Shown: piece after piece, positions 44,552 through 52,989 of the stretch
Layout of the letters: every line of letters starts with the position of its first letter
How positions within the stretch are numbered: position 1 is the stretch's first letter
Origin: an uncultured Oscillospiraceae bacterium
GTDB lineage: Bacteria > Bacillota > Clostridia > Oscillospirales > Oscillospiraceae
Length of the DNA stretch: 64,000 nucleotides
Assembly: GCA_934593275.1 (NCBI GenBank)
Contig: CAKTQE010000002.1
Span: forward strand, 62,001-126,000
Direction: 5' to 3'
Translations under genes and position numbers: made by a program
The notes under the pieces: model-generated
Told to the model about the DNA's origin: nothing
What the model saw: the letters and a program-made list of their open reading frames with translations, nothing else
Database searches by the model: none

Positions 44552-46198
44552 ATGGATCATCAAGCGTTAGCAGAGCTTTTGTTTCCCGATGTGACCGGCA
44601 CCCCGGAGGAGCTGGAGCAGCGGTTCCCGGCCAGAAATCTTCCGGAGGGGGCAGTGGTCACCCGGATGGCCCCCTCTCCCACGGGTTTTGTACACCTGGG
44701 CAACCTGGTACAGGGCATGATCTCGGAGCGGATGGCCCATCGCTCCGGCGGCGTTCTCTTCCTGCGGGTAGAGGATACCGATGCCAAGCGGGAAGTCCCC
44801 GGGGCTGTGGAAGTGCTGATCAGCTCTTTGAAGCATTACAACATCCACTTTGACGAGGGCGCTACCATTGACGGGGACAACGGCAATTACGGTCCCTACC
44901 GGCAGCGTCAGCGGGCGGAGATCTACCATGTTTACGCCAAGAATCTGGTATCCGAGGGCAAGGCCTACCCCTGCTTCTGCACGGAGGAAGAGCTGTCCGC
45001 CATGCGGGAAAAGCAGGAGGCCAACAAGGAGACCACCGGCTACTATGGCCCCTATGCGCTGTGGCGTGACCGGCCCATGGAGGACATTCAGGCAGAGCTT
45101 GCCGCCGGACACCCCTGGGTGCTGCGGTTCCGCTCCACCGGCTCCATTGAAAACCAGTTTAAGTTTGACGACCTGGTAAAGGGCAAGCTGACCATTACGG
45201 AAAACAACGTGGATCATGTGCTGCTCAAATCCGATGGCATCCCCACCTACCACTTTGCCCACGCCGTGGATGACCACCTGATGCGCACCACCCATGTGGT
45301 CCGGGGCGATGAGTGGCTGTCCACCCTGCCTTTCCACATCCAGCTGTTCCAGGCCCTGGGCTTCAAGCTGCCTAAGTACGTCCACATTGGACCCTTGATG
45401 AAAATGGACGGCAACTCCAAGCGCAAGCTCTCCAAGCGGAAAGACCCGGAACTGGCCCTGACCTACTACAAAGCAGAGGGCTTCTCCACCCAGGCCATGC
45501 GGGAGTACCTGATGACCGTGCTGAACTCCAATTTTGAGGACTGGCGGCGGGCCAATCCCCAGGCGGACATTGACGCCTTCCCCTTTAGCCCCAAGAAGCT
45601 GAACCCCGCCGGCTCCCTCTTTGACTACGCCAAGCTGATTGACGTTTCCAAAAACGTCATCTCCCGGATGGATGCGGAAACGGTCTACACCCAATTGGCA
45701 GAATGGGCCAAGGAGTTCCAGCCGGACTTTGGCCGGAAGCTCACCGAGAACCCCGACTACGCAAAGGCCATTCTGGCCATTGGCCGGGGCGGGAAAAAGC
45801 CCAGAAAGGATCTGGCCACCTGGAAAGATGCCAAGGATTATATGGGCTTCTTCTATGACGAGTATTTGCAGACCCCGGATTTTGGAGACCAGTTCCCCAA
45901 GGCCACCGTTGCCGAGGTACTGAACCGGTTCCTGAAAGAATTTGACATAGCGGACGATGCCACCGTCTGGTTTGACAAAGTGAAAGCCATTACCGAGGCC
46001 ATTGGCTTTACCACAGATATGAAAGCCTACAAGCAAGACCCCCAGGCCTTCCCCGGTACCGTTGCCGATGTGTCTACGTTCCTGCGTCTGGCCGTCACCG
46101 GCAAGACCAATTCTCCGGATCTTTACACCGTGATGCAGCTGCTGGGCTATGAGCGCACCCAGGAGCGGATTCGGAAAGCACTGGCCACTTTGGGCTGA
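44552..46198 (+). CDS. gltX: glutamyl-tRNA synthetase
   Basis: 548 residues. Class I: HIGH-type motif MAPSPTGFVHLGNLV, then RVEDTDAKREVPGAVE, the DGIPTYHFAHAVDDH segment, RGDEWLSTLPFH, and KMSKS-type KRKLSKRKDPEL. An N-terminal extension of about 35 residues precedes the HIGH motif, and the C-terminal anticodon-binding domain runs to the end. The Bacillota enzyme often charges tRNA-Gln as well, followed by amidation; the GatCAB genes are not here. Confidence 0.95.
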   Translation: MDHQALAELLFPDVTGTPEELEQRFPARNLPEGAVVTRMAPSPTGFVHLGNLVQGMISERMAHRSGGVLFLRVEDTDAKREVPGAVEVLISSLKHYNIHFDEGATIDGDNGNYGPYRQRQRAEIYHVYAKNLVSEGKAYPCFCTEEELSAMREKQEANKETTGYYGPYALWRDRPMEDIQAELAAGHPWVLRFRSTGSIENQFKFDDLVKGKLTITENNVDHVLLKSDGIPTYHFAHAVDDHLMRTTHVVRGDEWLSTLPFHIQLFQALGFKLPKYVHIGPLMKMDGNSKRKLSKRKDPELALTYYKAEGFSTQAMREYLMTVLNSNFEDWRRANPQADIDAFPFSPKKLNPAGSLFDYAKLIDVSKNVISRMDAETVYTQLAEWAKEFQPDFGRKLTENPDYAKAILAIGRGGKKPRKDLATWKDAKDYMGFFYDEYLQTPDFGDQFPKATVAEVLNRFLKEFDIADDATVWFDKVKAITEAIGFTTDMKAYKQDPQAFPGTVADVSTFLRLAVTGKTNSPDLYTVMQLLGYERTQERIRKALATLG

Positions 46199-46233
46199 TT
46201 TCATAATTTTTTCCAAGGGGACCTTTCAACGGA

Positions 46234-46262
46234 TTGACATTTCCCGTCAATTTGACTATAAT
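46234..46262 (+). promoter_or_regulatory. perfect-consensus sigma-A promoter
   Basis: TTGACA (46234-46239), 17-bp spacer, TATAAT (46257-46262): both hexamers match consensus exactly, 36 bp before the kinase-like gene. Confidence 0.9.
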
Positions 46263-46297
46263 GGGACCATCAAGAAACACTTTTTGGAGGCGATGTT

Positions 46298-46912
46298 ATG
46301 GAAAAGAAAATCATTACGATCAGCCGTGAGTTCGGTTCCGGCGGACGGACCATCGGACATATGGTAGCGGATAAGCTGGGAATTCCTTTCTATGACGGTA
46401 AACTCGTTGAAGATATTGCCAAAGAGTCCGGTTTTGCGCCTAAGTTTGTTGCGGAGCATTCCGAGCATTCTCCCAGCGGCAGCGTGTTCTCCTATGCCTT
46501 TGCCCCCCAGGGCGTACCGGGCATTATGAACGGCCTTTCCACGGCGGATTACCTGTGGAACGCACAGTGCAACGTGATTTTGGATTTGGCGGAAAAAGGC
46601 CCCTGCGTCATTGTAGGCCGCAACGCCGACTACATTCTGAAAGACCGTCCGGATGCAATGCACATCTACGTCAACGCCGACAAGGCTTTCCGGGCCAAGC
46701 ACATTGTGGATTTCTACGGTGAGACCGACAAGTCCCCGGAAGTCCGTCTGGCCGAAAAGGACAAACGCCGCCGGGTCAACTACCAGCACTACACCGGCAG
46801 AACCTGGGGCATGTCCCAGAACTACGACCTGTGCCTGCGCTCCAGCACCTTGGGCCTGGAACAGTGCGCCGAGATCATCGTCAACGCAGTCCTCAAATCC
46901 AGAGAAAAGTAA
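46298..46912 (+). CDS. cytidylate kinase-like family protein
   Basis: 204 residues. P-loop-like N-terminus IITISREFGSGGRTIGHMVADKLG, where the usual GxxGxGKS/T loop is FGSGGRTIG as in the cytidylate-kinase-like (PF13189 type) group; then PFYDGKLVEDIAKESGF and CVIVGRNADYILKDRPDAMHIYV, and the arginine-rich lid DKRRRVNYQHYTGRTWG. The family is widespread in Clostridia; nucleotide kinase activity is likely but the substrate is unproven, and it is not the housekeeping Cmk. Driven by the strongest promoter in the window; single gene with terminator. Confidence 0.9.
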   Translation: MEKKIITISREFGSGGRTIGHMVADKLGIPFYDGKLVEDIAKESGFAPKFVAEHSEHSPSGSVFSYAFAPQGVPGIMNGLSTADYLWNAQCNVILDLAEKGPCVIVGRNADYILKDRPDAMHIYVNADKAFRAKHIVDFYGETDKSPEVRLAEKDKRRRVNYQHYTGRTWGMSQNYDLCLRSSTLGLEQCAEIIVNAVLKSREK

Positions 46913-46928
46913 CTTCTATTACCAGAAA

Positions 46929-46962
46929 CAGCCGAGATGCGTAAACATCCCGGCTGTTTTTT
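46929..46962 (+). terminator. terminator after the cytidylate kinase-like gene
   Basis: Arms CAGCCG(A)GATG and CATC(C)CGGCTG pair around a 6-nt loop, followed by TTTTTT. Confidence 0.85.
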
Positions 46963-47002
46963 GCAATGATTCATGAACTGTTCTTTTTTGCTCTACTCAT
47001 AA

Positions 47003-47057
47003 GAAAAGGGCCGTCTCACGGTGACTTTGCAAACACCGGAGACGGCCCCATTTTTTC
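47003..47057. terminator. bidirectional terminator downstream of the DUF4317 gene
   Basis: Long inverted repeat GGGCCGTCTC-CGGTG/CACCG-GAGACGGCCC (47008-47049) with T-rich runs on both strands. Confidence 0.85.
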
Positions 47058-47065
47058 TGTTCGCT

Positions 47066-48223
47066 TTAGACCGTGGCGGTTTCCTTTTCCGGTTGGTCGA
47101 TGTGGATGCTGACGCCGTTGACCTCTACGTTTTCATCGGCGCAGATCATAATGTATTTGACACCGCCGATGATCCGGGTCTCGATCAGGTCGCTTCTGGT
47201 GGGGTCAACTTTGATGGAAACATCCGGGGTTTTGATTTCAAAACGCTTGTTGTCAATAATGTTCTTGGGGTGCAGGTCCGCTTCAAAGCCGAAGGTCTCA
47301 TCGTAATCCACGCTGAACTTTGCCAGATGTTCCTCCGAGACGCCGCAGGAGGCCAGGGCTTCCTTTACATCGGCCTTGGCGATCATCAGAGGTTCAGGCA
47401 CCTTGGCCTCTTTGTGCAGCTCAATGCGCTGGCACAGCTGGTCGTGGACCGTCTGCACCACATCCAGGCTGCACTCCTCCCCCAGGGCCGTGGTGAGCAG
47501 GGCCTCGAAGCACTTTTTCTGCTCGTAGGCGGGCATGGGGACCGGGGTATTGAACAGGGCCTCGATCAGGGCATCCTGGCTGGTTTTGACGTCGTGGGTG
47601 TAGTACAAAGCGTTATAAATATTGGTGGCCCGGTTGTCAAAGGCCGGGAACAGGAAGCCCAGAACGGGCGCAGACACCGGCTGATTTATGGCTCCATCGT
47701 GGAACAGCTTTTCCTGGGGTACATAATGGAGGTTGGCCTTGGTCTGCTTCACGGGGCAAATGGCGCAGATGAGATAGGTATACACCTCCTCGGATTTATC
47801 GGAATCGGACAAATCGTCCTTTCCCTTAAAGGGCACATCATAGCTGTCACAGCCCAGCAAAATCAGGTAATTCCCCTCCATGGTCACGGAGTCAATGATT
47901 TTCTGGAAGAAGGAATGGAGCAACTCATCGTCTTTGAGTTTGGATTCCCGCAGGTCCATCAAAAGCTTATGCTCCGGACTTCCCGCCACCTGGGCGGTTT
48001 TGAAAGTGATGTCAATGAGGTTCTTGCCAATGGCACCGGAGAGTACCCGCTTGAACAGGGCAAAATACTTATCCCCCTCGTTTTCCGGCATCATTCCGGT
48101 ACTCTGGCTGAACTCTGTAATAATTTCCTTGTTGTCATTGACAAAGCAGCCGTAAATCTTCGTAATATTGCTGCGGTCCCGCCGCAGATGTCGGCGGATC
48201 TCGCCGATTTCCTTATCGTTCAT
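47066..48223 (-). CDS. DUF4317 family protein
   Basis: 385 residues from ATG 48221-48223 (MNDKEIGEIRRHLRRDRSNI), the conserved family N-terminus, behind GAGGA; 12 more codons upstream are open but precede the family start. The family is restricted mostly to Clostridia, soluble, and of unknown function. Visible features: KIYGCFVNDNKEIITEFSQS, FKRVLSGAIGKNLIDITF, a short ICAICPVKQTK motif, and a C-terminal FEIKTPDVSIKVDPTRSDLIETRIIGG region that would form beta strands. No catalytic motif or signal peptide is evident. Own extended -10 promoter at 48258. Confidence 0.9.
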   Translation of the reverse strand: MNDKEIGEIRRHLRRDRSNITKIYGCFVNDNKEIITEFSQSTGMMPENEGDKYFALFKRVLSGAIGKNLIDITFKTAQVAGSPEHKLLMDLRESKLKDDELLHSFFQKIIDSVTMEGNYLILLGCDSYDVPFKGKDDLSDSDKSEEVYTYLICAICPVKQTKANLHYVPQEKLFHDGAINQPVSAPVLGFLFPAFDNRATNIYNALYYTHDVKTSQDALIEALFNTPVPMPAYEQKKCFEALLTTALGEECSLDVVQTVHDQLCQRIELHKEAKVPEPLMIAKADVKEALASCGVSEEHLAKFSVDYDETFGFEADLHPKNIIDNKRFEIKTPDVSIKVDPTRSDLIETRIIGGVKYIMICADENVEVNGVSIHIDQPEKETATV

Positions 48224-48257
48224 GGATCGTCCTCGCTTTCCTTGGAAATGCCAGGAC

Positions 48258-48266
48258 ATTATAGCA
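48258..48266 (-). promoter_or_regulatory. extended -10 promoter of the DUF4317 gene
   Basis: Minus strand TGCTATAAT (TATAAT at 48258-48263), about 35 bp before the start; the -35 region is poor. Confidence 0.6.
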
Positions 48267-48288
48267 CAGTCGTTCTAGAAAATCCAGC

Positions 48289-48319
48289 AAAAATTAGGAG
48301 GGGCCAAGCCCCTCCTAAC
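48289..48319 (-). terminator. terminator of the second sigma operon
   Basis: Perfect arms TTAGGAGGGGC/GCCCCTCCTAA (48294-48318) with a 3-nt loop, followed on the minus strand by TTTTTG. Confidence 0.85.
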
Positions 48320-48329
48320 GGTTGTATGT

Positions 48330-49883
48330 TCAGTTATCCTCTGGCATCTCATCCATGGGCTTTCGTTCCAGGGGAATCTCCCGGTAGGCGTTCAATATAG
48401 ACTCCGCTTCCTCCCGTGTGATGTTCTTAACGATATGGATGCCGCTAAGGCTCAGGCCCCAGGCATCGTTGGCAATGTCATAGACCACCCGGTTCTGCTC
48501 TACAAGGGATCCCTGCTCCACGGTATAGAAGCAGTAGAGCTTATAGGCCTGTCCCACTTCCTCGTAGGTTTTCAAAACATTGTTTTCGCAGAGGGTAACT
48601 GCCCCATGGATGCCGAGGGGTTTCTCTCCCTGGGTATGCACCGGGGCGGTTTTTCCGTCCTTCATGGTGTAAAGGGACGGATTGTCATCCCGGTCCCAGA
48701 AGATGCACTCCTCTACCCCATCGCCATCCAAATCCATAAGTGTGTATTCCTTTACCGCTCCCAGAACCTTCCACAGCTTCCGGTAGCTGTCCTGGATAAA
48801 GGGATCATCCGCATACAAAAGGGCGTCATAGGCGGCATCCTCCTTTTGAAGCAGGGGCAGCACCGCATCCATATCCGGCTGTTTGGTCTGAAGCGAGAAA
48901 TCAATATGCTCTGCCAGCCATTCAATATCCTTGTCAGACATTTCTTCCCTGGGCCCGTCTCCGTTATTCAGGTAGTAGTCCGGAGGGAAGATCGCATACA
49001 GGAAGGCATCCTCCCGGTCACAGATGAGATAGAGCTTGTCATTGGAAACCACGATCAAGATCGTTTTTCCGTCGCTTCTTTTGTAGGTCCATTCCCTTGT
49101 GGAGGCCCCGTTGATCAGGCTGACAATTTGGTCCCCCATAAAGCCTTTTTTATTACAATTTAAAACCAAATTGGTGGGGTGCTGCCAGGAAAAAGCCGGG
49201 TCTGTTACATGAAAGCCTGTATAGATGTAATAGCTGCCGGATTCAAAAAAGGTACAACCCCGAAGATCAAAGGTATCATCCGTACCGGAGATCACCGGCT
49301 CCTGAATGCCTAAAGCATCCCAGCCCAGTTTCCAATCGTAGTGGTAAGCCTGGCCCTTTCTGCCCATGAGCTTTAAGCCGTACTTCTGGGAAATCTCTTG
49401 GAGCTTCTCCACCATTTCCTGGGAATAGACATTGTAAGCCCCATATTCCTCCGGGGCCTGGAACTTCCCGCCAGAGGCAATATAAATAGAATGGTCCTGG
49501 TCATAGCTCTTACAAAAATCGTACCATTCCTTGGCAGCCATTTGCTCCGGCGTTCCCTGGAGGCCCTGTAGGGACAGGACGGTTTTTGTCACCTCCACCG
49601 CCTCATGCCGCTGACCGTCAGCGTCGATCCAGGCGGGGGCTGTGGTTTCGTACTCGTCCAGCTTCAATTGCTTGGTGGTCATGGCCACTACGGCGCAGCC
49701 CATAAAAATTGCCATGGCAGCAACGATGGCCGCAATCAACAGTGTCTTTTTATACTTCATGGTCCTTTTCCTTTCCGTAGGCCGATGACCGGATACGGAC
49801 AGGATTTGTTCAAGCATGGCATCCTTTTCCTCTTGGGTCAGCGTAATGGAATCGTATGCCTGATGAATGCTCTGTTTTTTCAT
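48330..49883 (-). CDS. membrane-anchored protein paired with a sigma factor (possible anti-sigma factor)
   Basis: 517 residues. A 45-residue cytoplasmic N-terminus rich in charged residues (YDSITLTQEEKDAMLEQIL), one membrane helix (TLLIAAIVAAMAIFMGCAVVA), then a 450-residue extracytoplasmic region. The N-terminal LTxEEKxxML pattern is common in sigma-partner membrane proteins of Clostridia. The outer region includes an EF-hand-like loop DLDGDGVEECIFWDRDDNPS (about residue 390), as in VCBS/FG-GAP-type calcium segments. No enzyme motif seen. Its ATG overlaps the sigma stop by four bases, so the two are co-translated. Function beyond this pairing is unknown. Confidence 0.7.
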   Translation of the reverse strand: MKKQSIHQAYDSITLTQEEKDAMLEQILSVSGHRPTERKRTMKYKKTLLIAAIVAAMAIFMGCAVVAMTTKQLKLDEYETTAPAWIDADGQRHEAVEVTKTVLSLQGLQGTPEQMAAKEWYDFCKSYDQDHSIYIASGGKFQAPEEYGAYNVYSQEMVEKLQEISQKYGLKLMGRKGQAYHYDWKLGWDALGIQEPVISGTDDTFDLRGCTFFESGSYYIYTGFHVTDPAFSWQHPTNLVLNCNKKGFMGDQIVSLINGASTREWTYKRSDGKTILIVVSNDKLYLICDREDAFLYAIFPPDYYLNNGDGPREEMSDKDIEWLAEHIDFSLQTKQPDMDAVLPLLQKEDAAYDALLYADDPFIQDSYRKLWKVLGAVKEYTLMDLDGDGVEECIFWDRDDNPSLYTMKDGKTAPVHTQGEKPLGIHGAVTLCENNVLKTYEEVGQAYKLYCFYTVEQGSLVEQNRVVYDIANDAWGLSLSGIHIVKNITREEAESILNAYREIPLERKPMDEMPEDN

Positions 49884-50368
49884 TCCAAATCACCGCCTAA
49901 CATCAGTTTCAGTTGTTTTCTGGCACGGGCAAGCCGGGTTCGGACCGTAGGCTGAGGGCAATGGAGGGCTTTTGCGATTTCCCCGGTGGTATAGCCCTCG
50001 TAGTAATAGAGGTATACCACCGTTTTGTAATCCATGGGCAGCCGGAGAATGGCCTCCAACACCGGGTTTTCTCCCAGGGGCGATTCTGCCGCCAGTTCTG
50101 TGTGCTGCTCCAAGTCCTCCTCATGCCTGTAAAACCGCTTAAGCTGGTCTTTACAGAGATTGGAAGCCGTAACGATGAGCCAGGCTTTTTCATGCCGTTG
50201 GTTTTCAAAGGCTTTCCCAGAGGCGATCAGCCGCAGAAAGGTCTCCTGGGTCATATCCTCCGCCTCGGGCTTGTTCCTCATAAAGGAATAACAGACACGG
50301 TAGACCGTATCCACATTTCTTCCGTAGATTTCCGTGATTTCTCTGTCCGTACGCAACAAAGAAGTCAT
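49880..50368 (-). CDS. sigma-70 family RNA polymerase sigma factor (ECF type)
   Basis: 162 residues from ATG 50366-50368, which has AAAGGAGGT at the right distance; an in-frame GTG three codons earlier lies inside that site. Region 2: VDTVYRVCYSFMRNKPEAED and MTQETFLRLIASG with KAWLIVTASNLCKDQLKR. Region 4: LPMDYKTVVYLYYYEGYTTGEIAKALHCPQPTVRTRLARARKQL. It has an ECF-type promoter directly upstream, so self-activation is likely. Coupled to the membrane protein downstream. Confidence 0.9.
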   Translation of the reverse strand: MTSLLRTDREITEIYGRNVDTVYRVCYSFMRNKPEAEDMTQETFLRLIASGKAFENQRHEKAWLIVTASNLCKDQLKRFYRHEEDLEQHTELAAESPLGENPVLEAILRLPMDYKTVVYLYYYEGYTTGEIAKALHCPQPTVRTRLARARKQLKLMLGGDLE

Positions 50369-50391
50369 GGTCCCCACCTCCTTTCACTATG

Positions 50392-50420
50392 GATACGACT
50401 GCGCAGCGGGATTTGTTTCA
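50392..50420 (-). promoter_or_regulatory. ECF-type promoter of the second sigma operon
   Basis: Minus strand TGAAAC (50415-50420), 17-bp spacer, CGTATC (50392-50397), the classic TGAAAC-N16/17-CGTA pattern of ECF sigma factors. Confidence 0.7.
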
Positions 50421-50427
50421 CCAAAAG

Positions 50428-50473
50428 TAAAAAAGGACCTGCCGCCTTTGGATTTACCGGAAAGGGGCAGGTT
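50428..50473 (-). terminator. terminator after pgsA
   Basis: Arms ACCTGCC-CCTTT and AAAGG-GGCAGGT (50437-50472), followed on the minus strand by TTTTTT. It ends 8 bp before the sigma promoter -35. Confidence 0.8.
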
Positions 50474-50498
50474 CTGATGTTTTGCGCCTTGGGAAGCA

Positions 50499-51029
50499 TC
50501 AGTCCCACAGGCAGCTCCAATTCTTGATAAAATACTCTACGCCGGAGTAAACCGTGGTCAGCACGATGACGGAGGAGACGATGAGGCCCACAACAGTGTT
50601 TTCAGGCAGCATCATCCAAAGGATCAGGCCCACCATGGTGCTGGCGGTTTTCACCTTTCCGCTCCAGGCGGCGGCAATGACACGGCCCTTGGGTGCTGCC
50701 ACCAGGCGCAGACCCGTAACGGCAAACTCCCGGGTGAGAACGATCATCAACGCCCAGGCGGGGAACCGGCCCCACTGGCAGAACACGGTCATGACCGCAA
50801 TGGTCAAAAGCTTATCTGCCAAGGGGTCTAAGAATTTGCCAAAGTCCGTGACCTGGTTGCACCGGCGGGCGATCTGGCCGTCTATATAGTCGCTGAGACT
50901 GCCTACCACAAAAATGCCAAGGGAGACCCACATCCAGACTCCGCTCTGGCCGCCGCTTAAGTACAGCGTGACCATCATCACCGGAATGAGAAATACCCGA
51001 ACCAGGGTGATTTTACTTGCAGTTGTCAT
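50499..51029 (-). CDS. pgsA: CDP-diacylglycerol-glycerol-3-phosphate 3-phosphatidyltransferase
   Basis: 176 residues, integral membrane. The CDP-alcohol phosphotransferase signature is SDYIDGQIARRCNQVTDFGKFLDPLADK, i.e. D-x2-DG-x2-AR-x8-G-x3-D-x3-D; here the first Asp pair is SDYIDG. It makes phosphatidylglycerol phosphate for anionic membrane lipids. Hydrophobic helices are visible before and after. It overlaps the rimO end by one base; the recA-recX-rimO-pgsA order is common in Clostridia. Confidence 0.94.
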   Translation of the reverse strand: MTTASKITLVRVFLIPVMMVTLYLSGGQSGVWMWVSLGIFVVGSLSDYIDGQIARRCNQVTDFGKFLDPLADKLLTIAVMTVFCQWGRFPAWALMIVLTREFAVTGLRLVAAPKGRVIAAAWSGKVKTASTMVGLILWMMLPENTVVGLIVSSVIVLTTVYSGVEYFIKNWSCLWD

Positions 51030-52360
51030 TATTCTTCCTCCACTACATAGCCAGCCAAGTCCCCATCAACGCAGCCGTCAATGGTCACATTTACGAACAT
51101 ACCCTCCCGCAGGGGTTCCTCGGAGGCGATCCAGACTCTCCCGTCAATATCCGGGGAGTCGGCATAGGTCCGGCCATAGAATTGCTCCTGCTCCTGGTCA
51201 TAGCCGTCTACCAGAACCTCCAGGGTCTTGCCCATCATAGAAGCGTTGTATTCGTCCATGATCTGAGACTGGATCATTTCCAGGGTCTCCGCCCGCTCCC
51301 GGGCCACGTCCTCGTCCACGTGTTCCATTTGAGCGGCGGGAGTCCCCTCCTCCGGGGAGAACACAAAGGCCCCCACCCGTTCCAGCTTCTGCTCCCGTAG
51401 GAACTGGCACAGTTCCTGGAATTCCTCTTCCCCCTCACCGGGCAGGCCCGCAATCAGGCTGGTGCGGATCACCAGGCCGGGAATCCGGCGGCGCAGCTCC
51501 GCAAACAGGTCTGTAATCAGCTTCTTGTCCCCCCGGCGGTGCATGGTCCCCAGAATCTTGTCATTGCAGTGCTGGATGGGAATATCCAGATACTTGACGA
51601 TTTTCGGCTCGGAAGCCAGCACATCGATCAGTTCATCGTCAATTTCATCGGGGTAAACATAGTGGACACGGATCCAGTGAAGTCCGTCAATTTTGCACAG
51701 TTCCCGCAGAAGCTCCGGCAGCAGCCGCTTATGTTCCGGAAGGTCCGTACCGTAGCGGCTGGTATCCTGGGCTACCACGATCAGTTCCTTGGTGCCGTTG
51801 GCAGCCAGAACCCGGGCTTCGTAGAGAACATCGTCCAATTGGCGGCTGCGGTACTTGCCCCGCAGATAGGGAATGATGCAGAAAGCGCAGCGGTTGTTGC
51901 AGCCCTCGGCAATTTTGATAAAGGAATAATGTTCCGGGGTGGTTACGACCCGGCCCACTTCTTCCTCTGGGGCATCGATGGAGCCAAAGTCCACCACGGT
52001 ATGGCCGGAGAGCAGCTGCTCAATGGCAGGAACGATTTTGGTGTAGCTGCCGGTACCCAGAATGCCGTCTACCTCCGGCATCTCCTGCATAATATCCCCC
52101 TGATAACGCTGGGACAGGCAGCCGGTGACCAGGATTTTTCCCACCTTGCCCTCTGCCTTTAGAGCAGCGGTCTGCAAAATGTAATCAATGGCCTCGCTTT
52201 TTGCGGAGTCAATAAATCCGCAGGTGTTGATCACCACCACATCGCTGCCGACGATGTCCGCCTTTACCGTATGTCCGGCTTCCTGGACACGGAACATCAT
52301 CCGCTCGCAGTCCACCTGATTCTTGGCACAGCCAAGGGAAATAAAACCAATATTTGCCAT
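51029..52360 (-). CDS. rimO: ribosomal protein S12 methylthiotransferase
   Basis: 443 residues. Radical SAM methylthiotransferase that modifies the conserved Asp of ribosomal protein S12. N-terminal UPF0004 domain with its three cluster Cys (SLGCAKNQVD, VINTCGFIDSAKSE, LVTGCLSQRY), radical SAM motif EGCNNRCAFCIIPYLRGKYRSR, then the C-terminal TRAM domain (GKTLEVLVDGYDQEQ ... VNVTIDGCVDGDLAG). SLGCAKN distinguishes RimO from MiaB. Joined end to end with recX and pgsA. Confidence 0.96.
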   Translation of the reverse strand: MANIGFISLGCAKNQVDCERMMFRVQEAGHTVKADIVGSDVVVINTCGFIDSAKSEAIDYILQTAALKAEGKVGKILVTGCLSQRYQGDIMQEMPEVDGILGTGSYTKIVPAIEQLLSGHTVVDFGSIDAPEEEVGRVVTTPEHYSFIKIAEGCNNRCAFCIIPYLRGKYRSRQLDDVLYEARVLAANGTKELIVVAQDTSRYGTDLPEHKRLLPELLRELCKIDGLHWIRVHYVYPDEIDDELIDVLASEPKIVKYLDIPIQHCNDKILGTMHRRGDKKLITDLFAELRRRIPGLVIRTSLIAGLPGEGEEEFQELCQFLREQKLERVGAFVFSPEEGTPAAQMEHVDEDVARERAETLEMIQSQIMDEYNASMMGKTLEVLVDGYDQEQEQFYGRTYADSPDIDGRVWIASEEPLREGMFVNVTIDGCVDGDLAGYVVEEE

Positions 52361-52989
52361 TATCCATCCTCCGGGAAATCATCTGTGTCTAGGGAAAGTT
52401 CGTTCAGGGCCTGCCGGATGGCACCATAGCTGTGGCCCCGGCGCAGCAGGGCATCAATGGCCCGCTTTTGCTGCTTGGCATCCTGATTTTGCCCCAGTCT
52501 CGCCCGAAGAAAATCCTGAATTTTCTCCGACTGATCCGGGTAATCCTCCAGAACTTCTTCCCAAAGTTCCCGGGGGATCCGTTTTTCATAAAGGACCTGT
52601 TTGGCCCGGTTCCTGCCGTAGCCCTTGGCCACGCAGGAGCGCACCACCGTCTCGGCGGTAGAGCGGTCGTCCAGCAGGTGCATTTCGGAGAGCCAGCCCA
52701 CCGCCTGCTTGGCGCAGCCCGGGTCCTCCCCTTTTTGGATCAGTCTGCTTTCCAAGTCCCTTTTGGAAACATTGGTGGCAGAGACGATCCGCACCGCCCG
52801 CATTTTGGCGGACATTTCCGATGCCGCCTTTAAAAGGCTGTCATACTGCTCCTGGGACAGTTCCAGCCCCGTATAGAGGCAAAAGTCCTCAATGGTCTGC
52901 CGGTAGAGCCGCAGGGTGGAGCCGTCTTCAAAGCGCAGGGTATACCGGCCTGAACGGTCCGGTGCTGTTTTTAGAAACTCAATCCTCAT
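52360..52989 (-). CDS. recX: RecX-family regulator of RecA
   Basis: 209 residues from ATG 52987-52989, which overlaps the recA stop; four codons more (ATG 53001) are possible. Three-helix tandem repeats are visible: [66 protein letters not shown] and [16 protein letters not shown], the usual RecX pattern. RecX binds and limits RecA filaments. The overlap with recA means the two are co-translated, keeping the regulator in proportion. Confidence 0.92.
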   Translation of the reverse strand: MRIEFLKTAPDRSGRYTLRFEDGSTLRLYRQTIEDFCLYTGLELSQEQYDSLLKAASEMSAKMRAVRIVSATNVSKRDLESRLIQKGEDPGCAKQAVGWLSEMHLLDDRSTAETVVRSCVAKGYGRNRAKQVLYEKRIPRELWEEVLEDYPDQSEKIQDFLRARLGQNQDAKQQKRAIDALLRRGHSYGAIRQALNELSLDTDDFPEDG

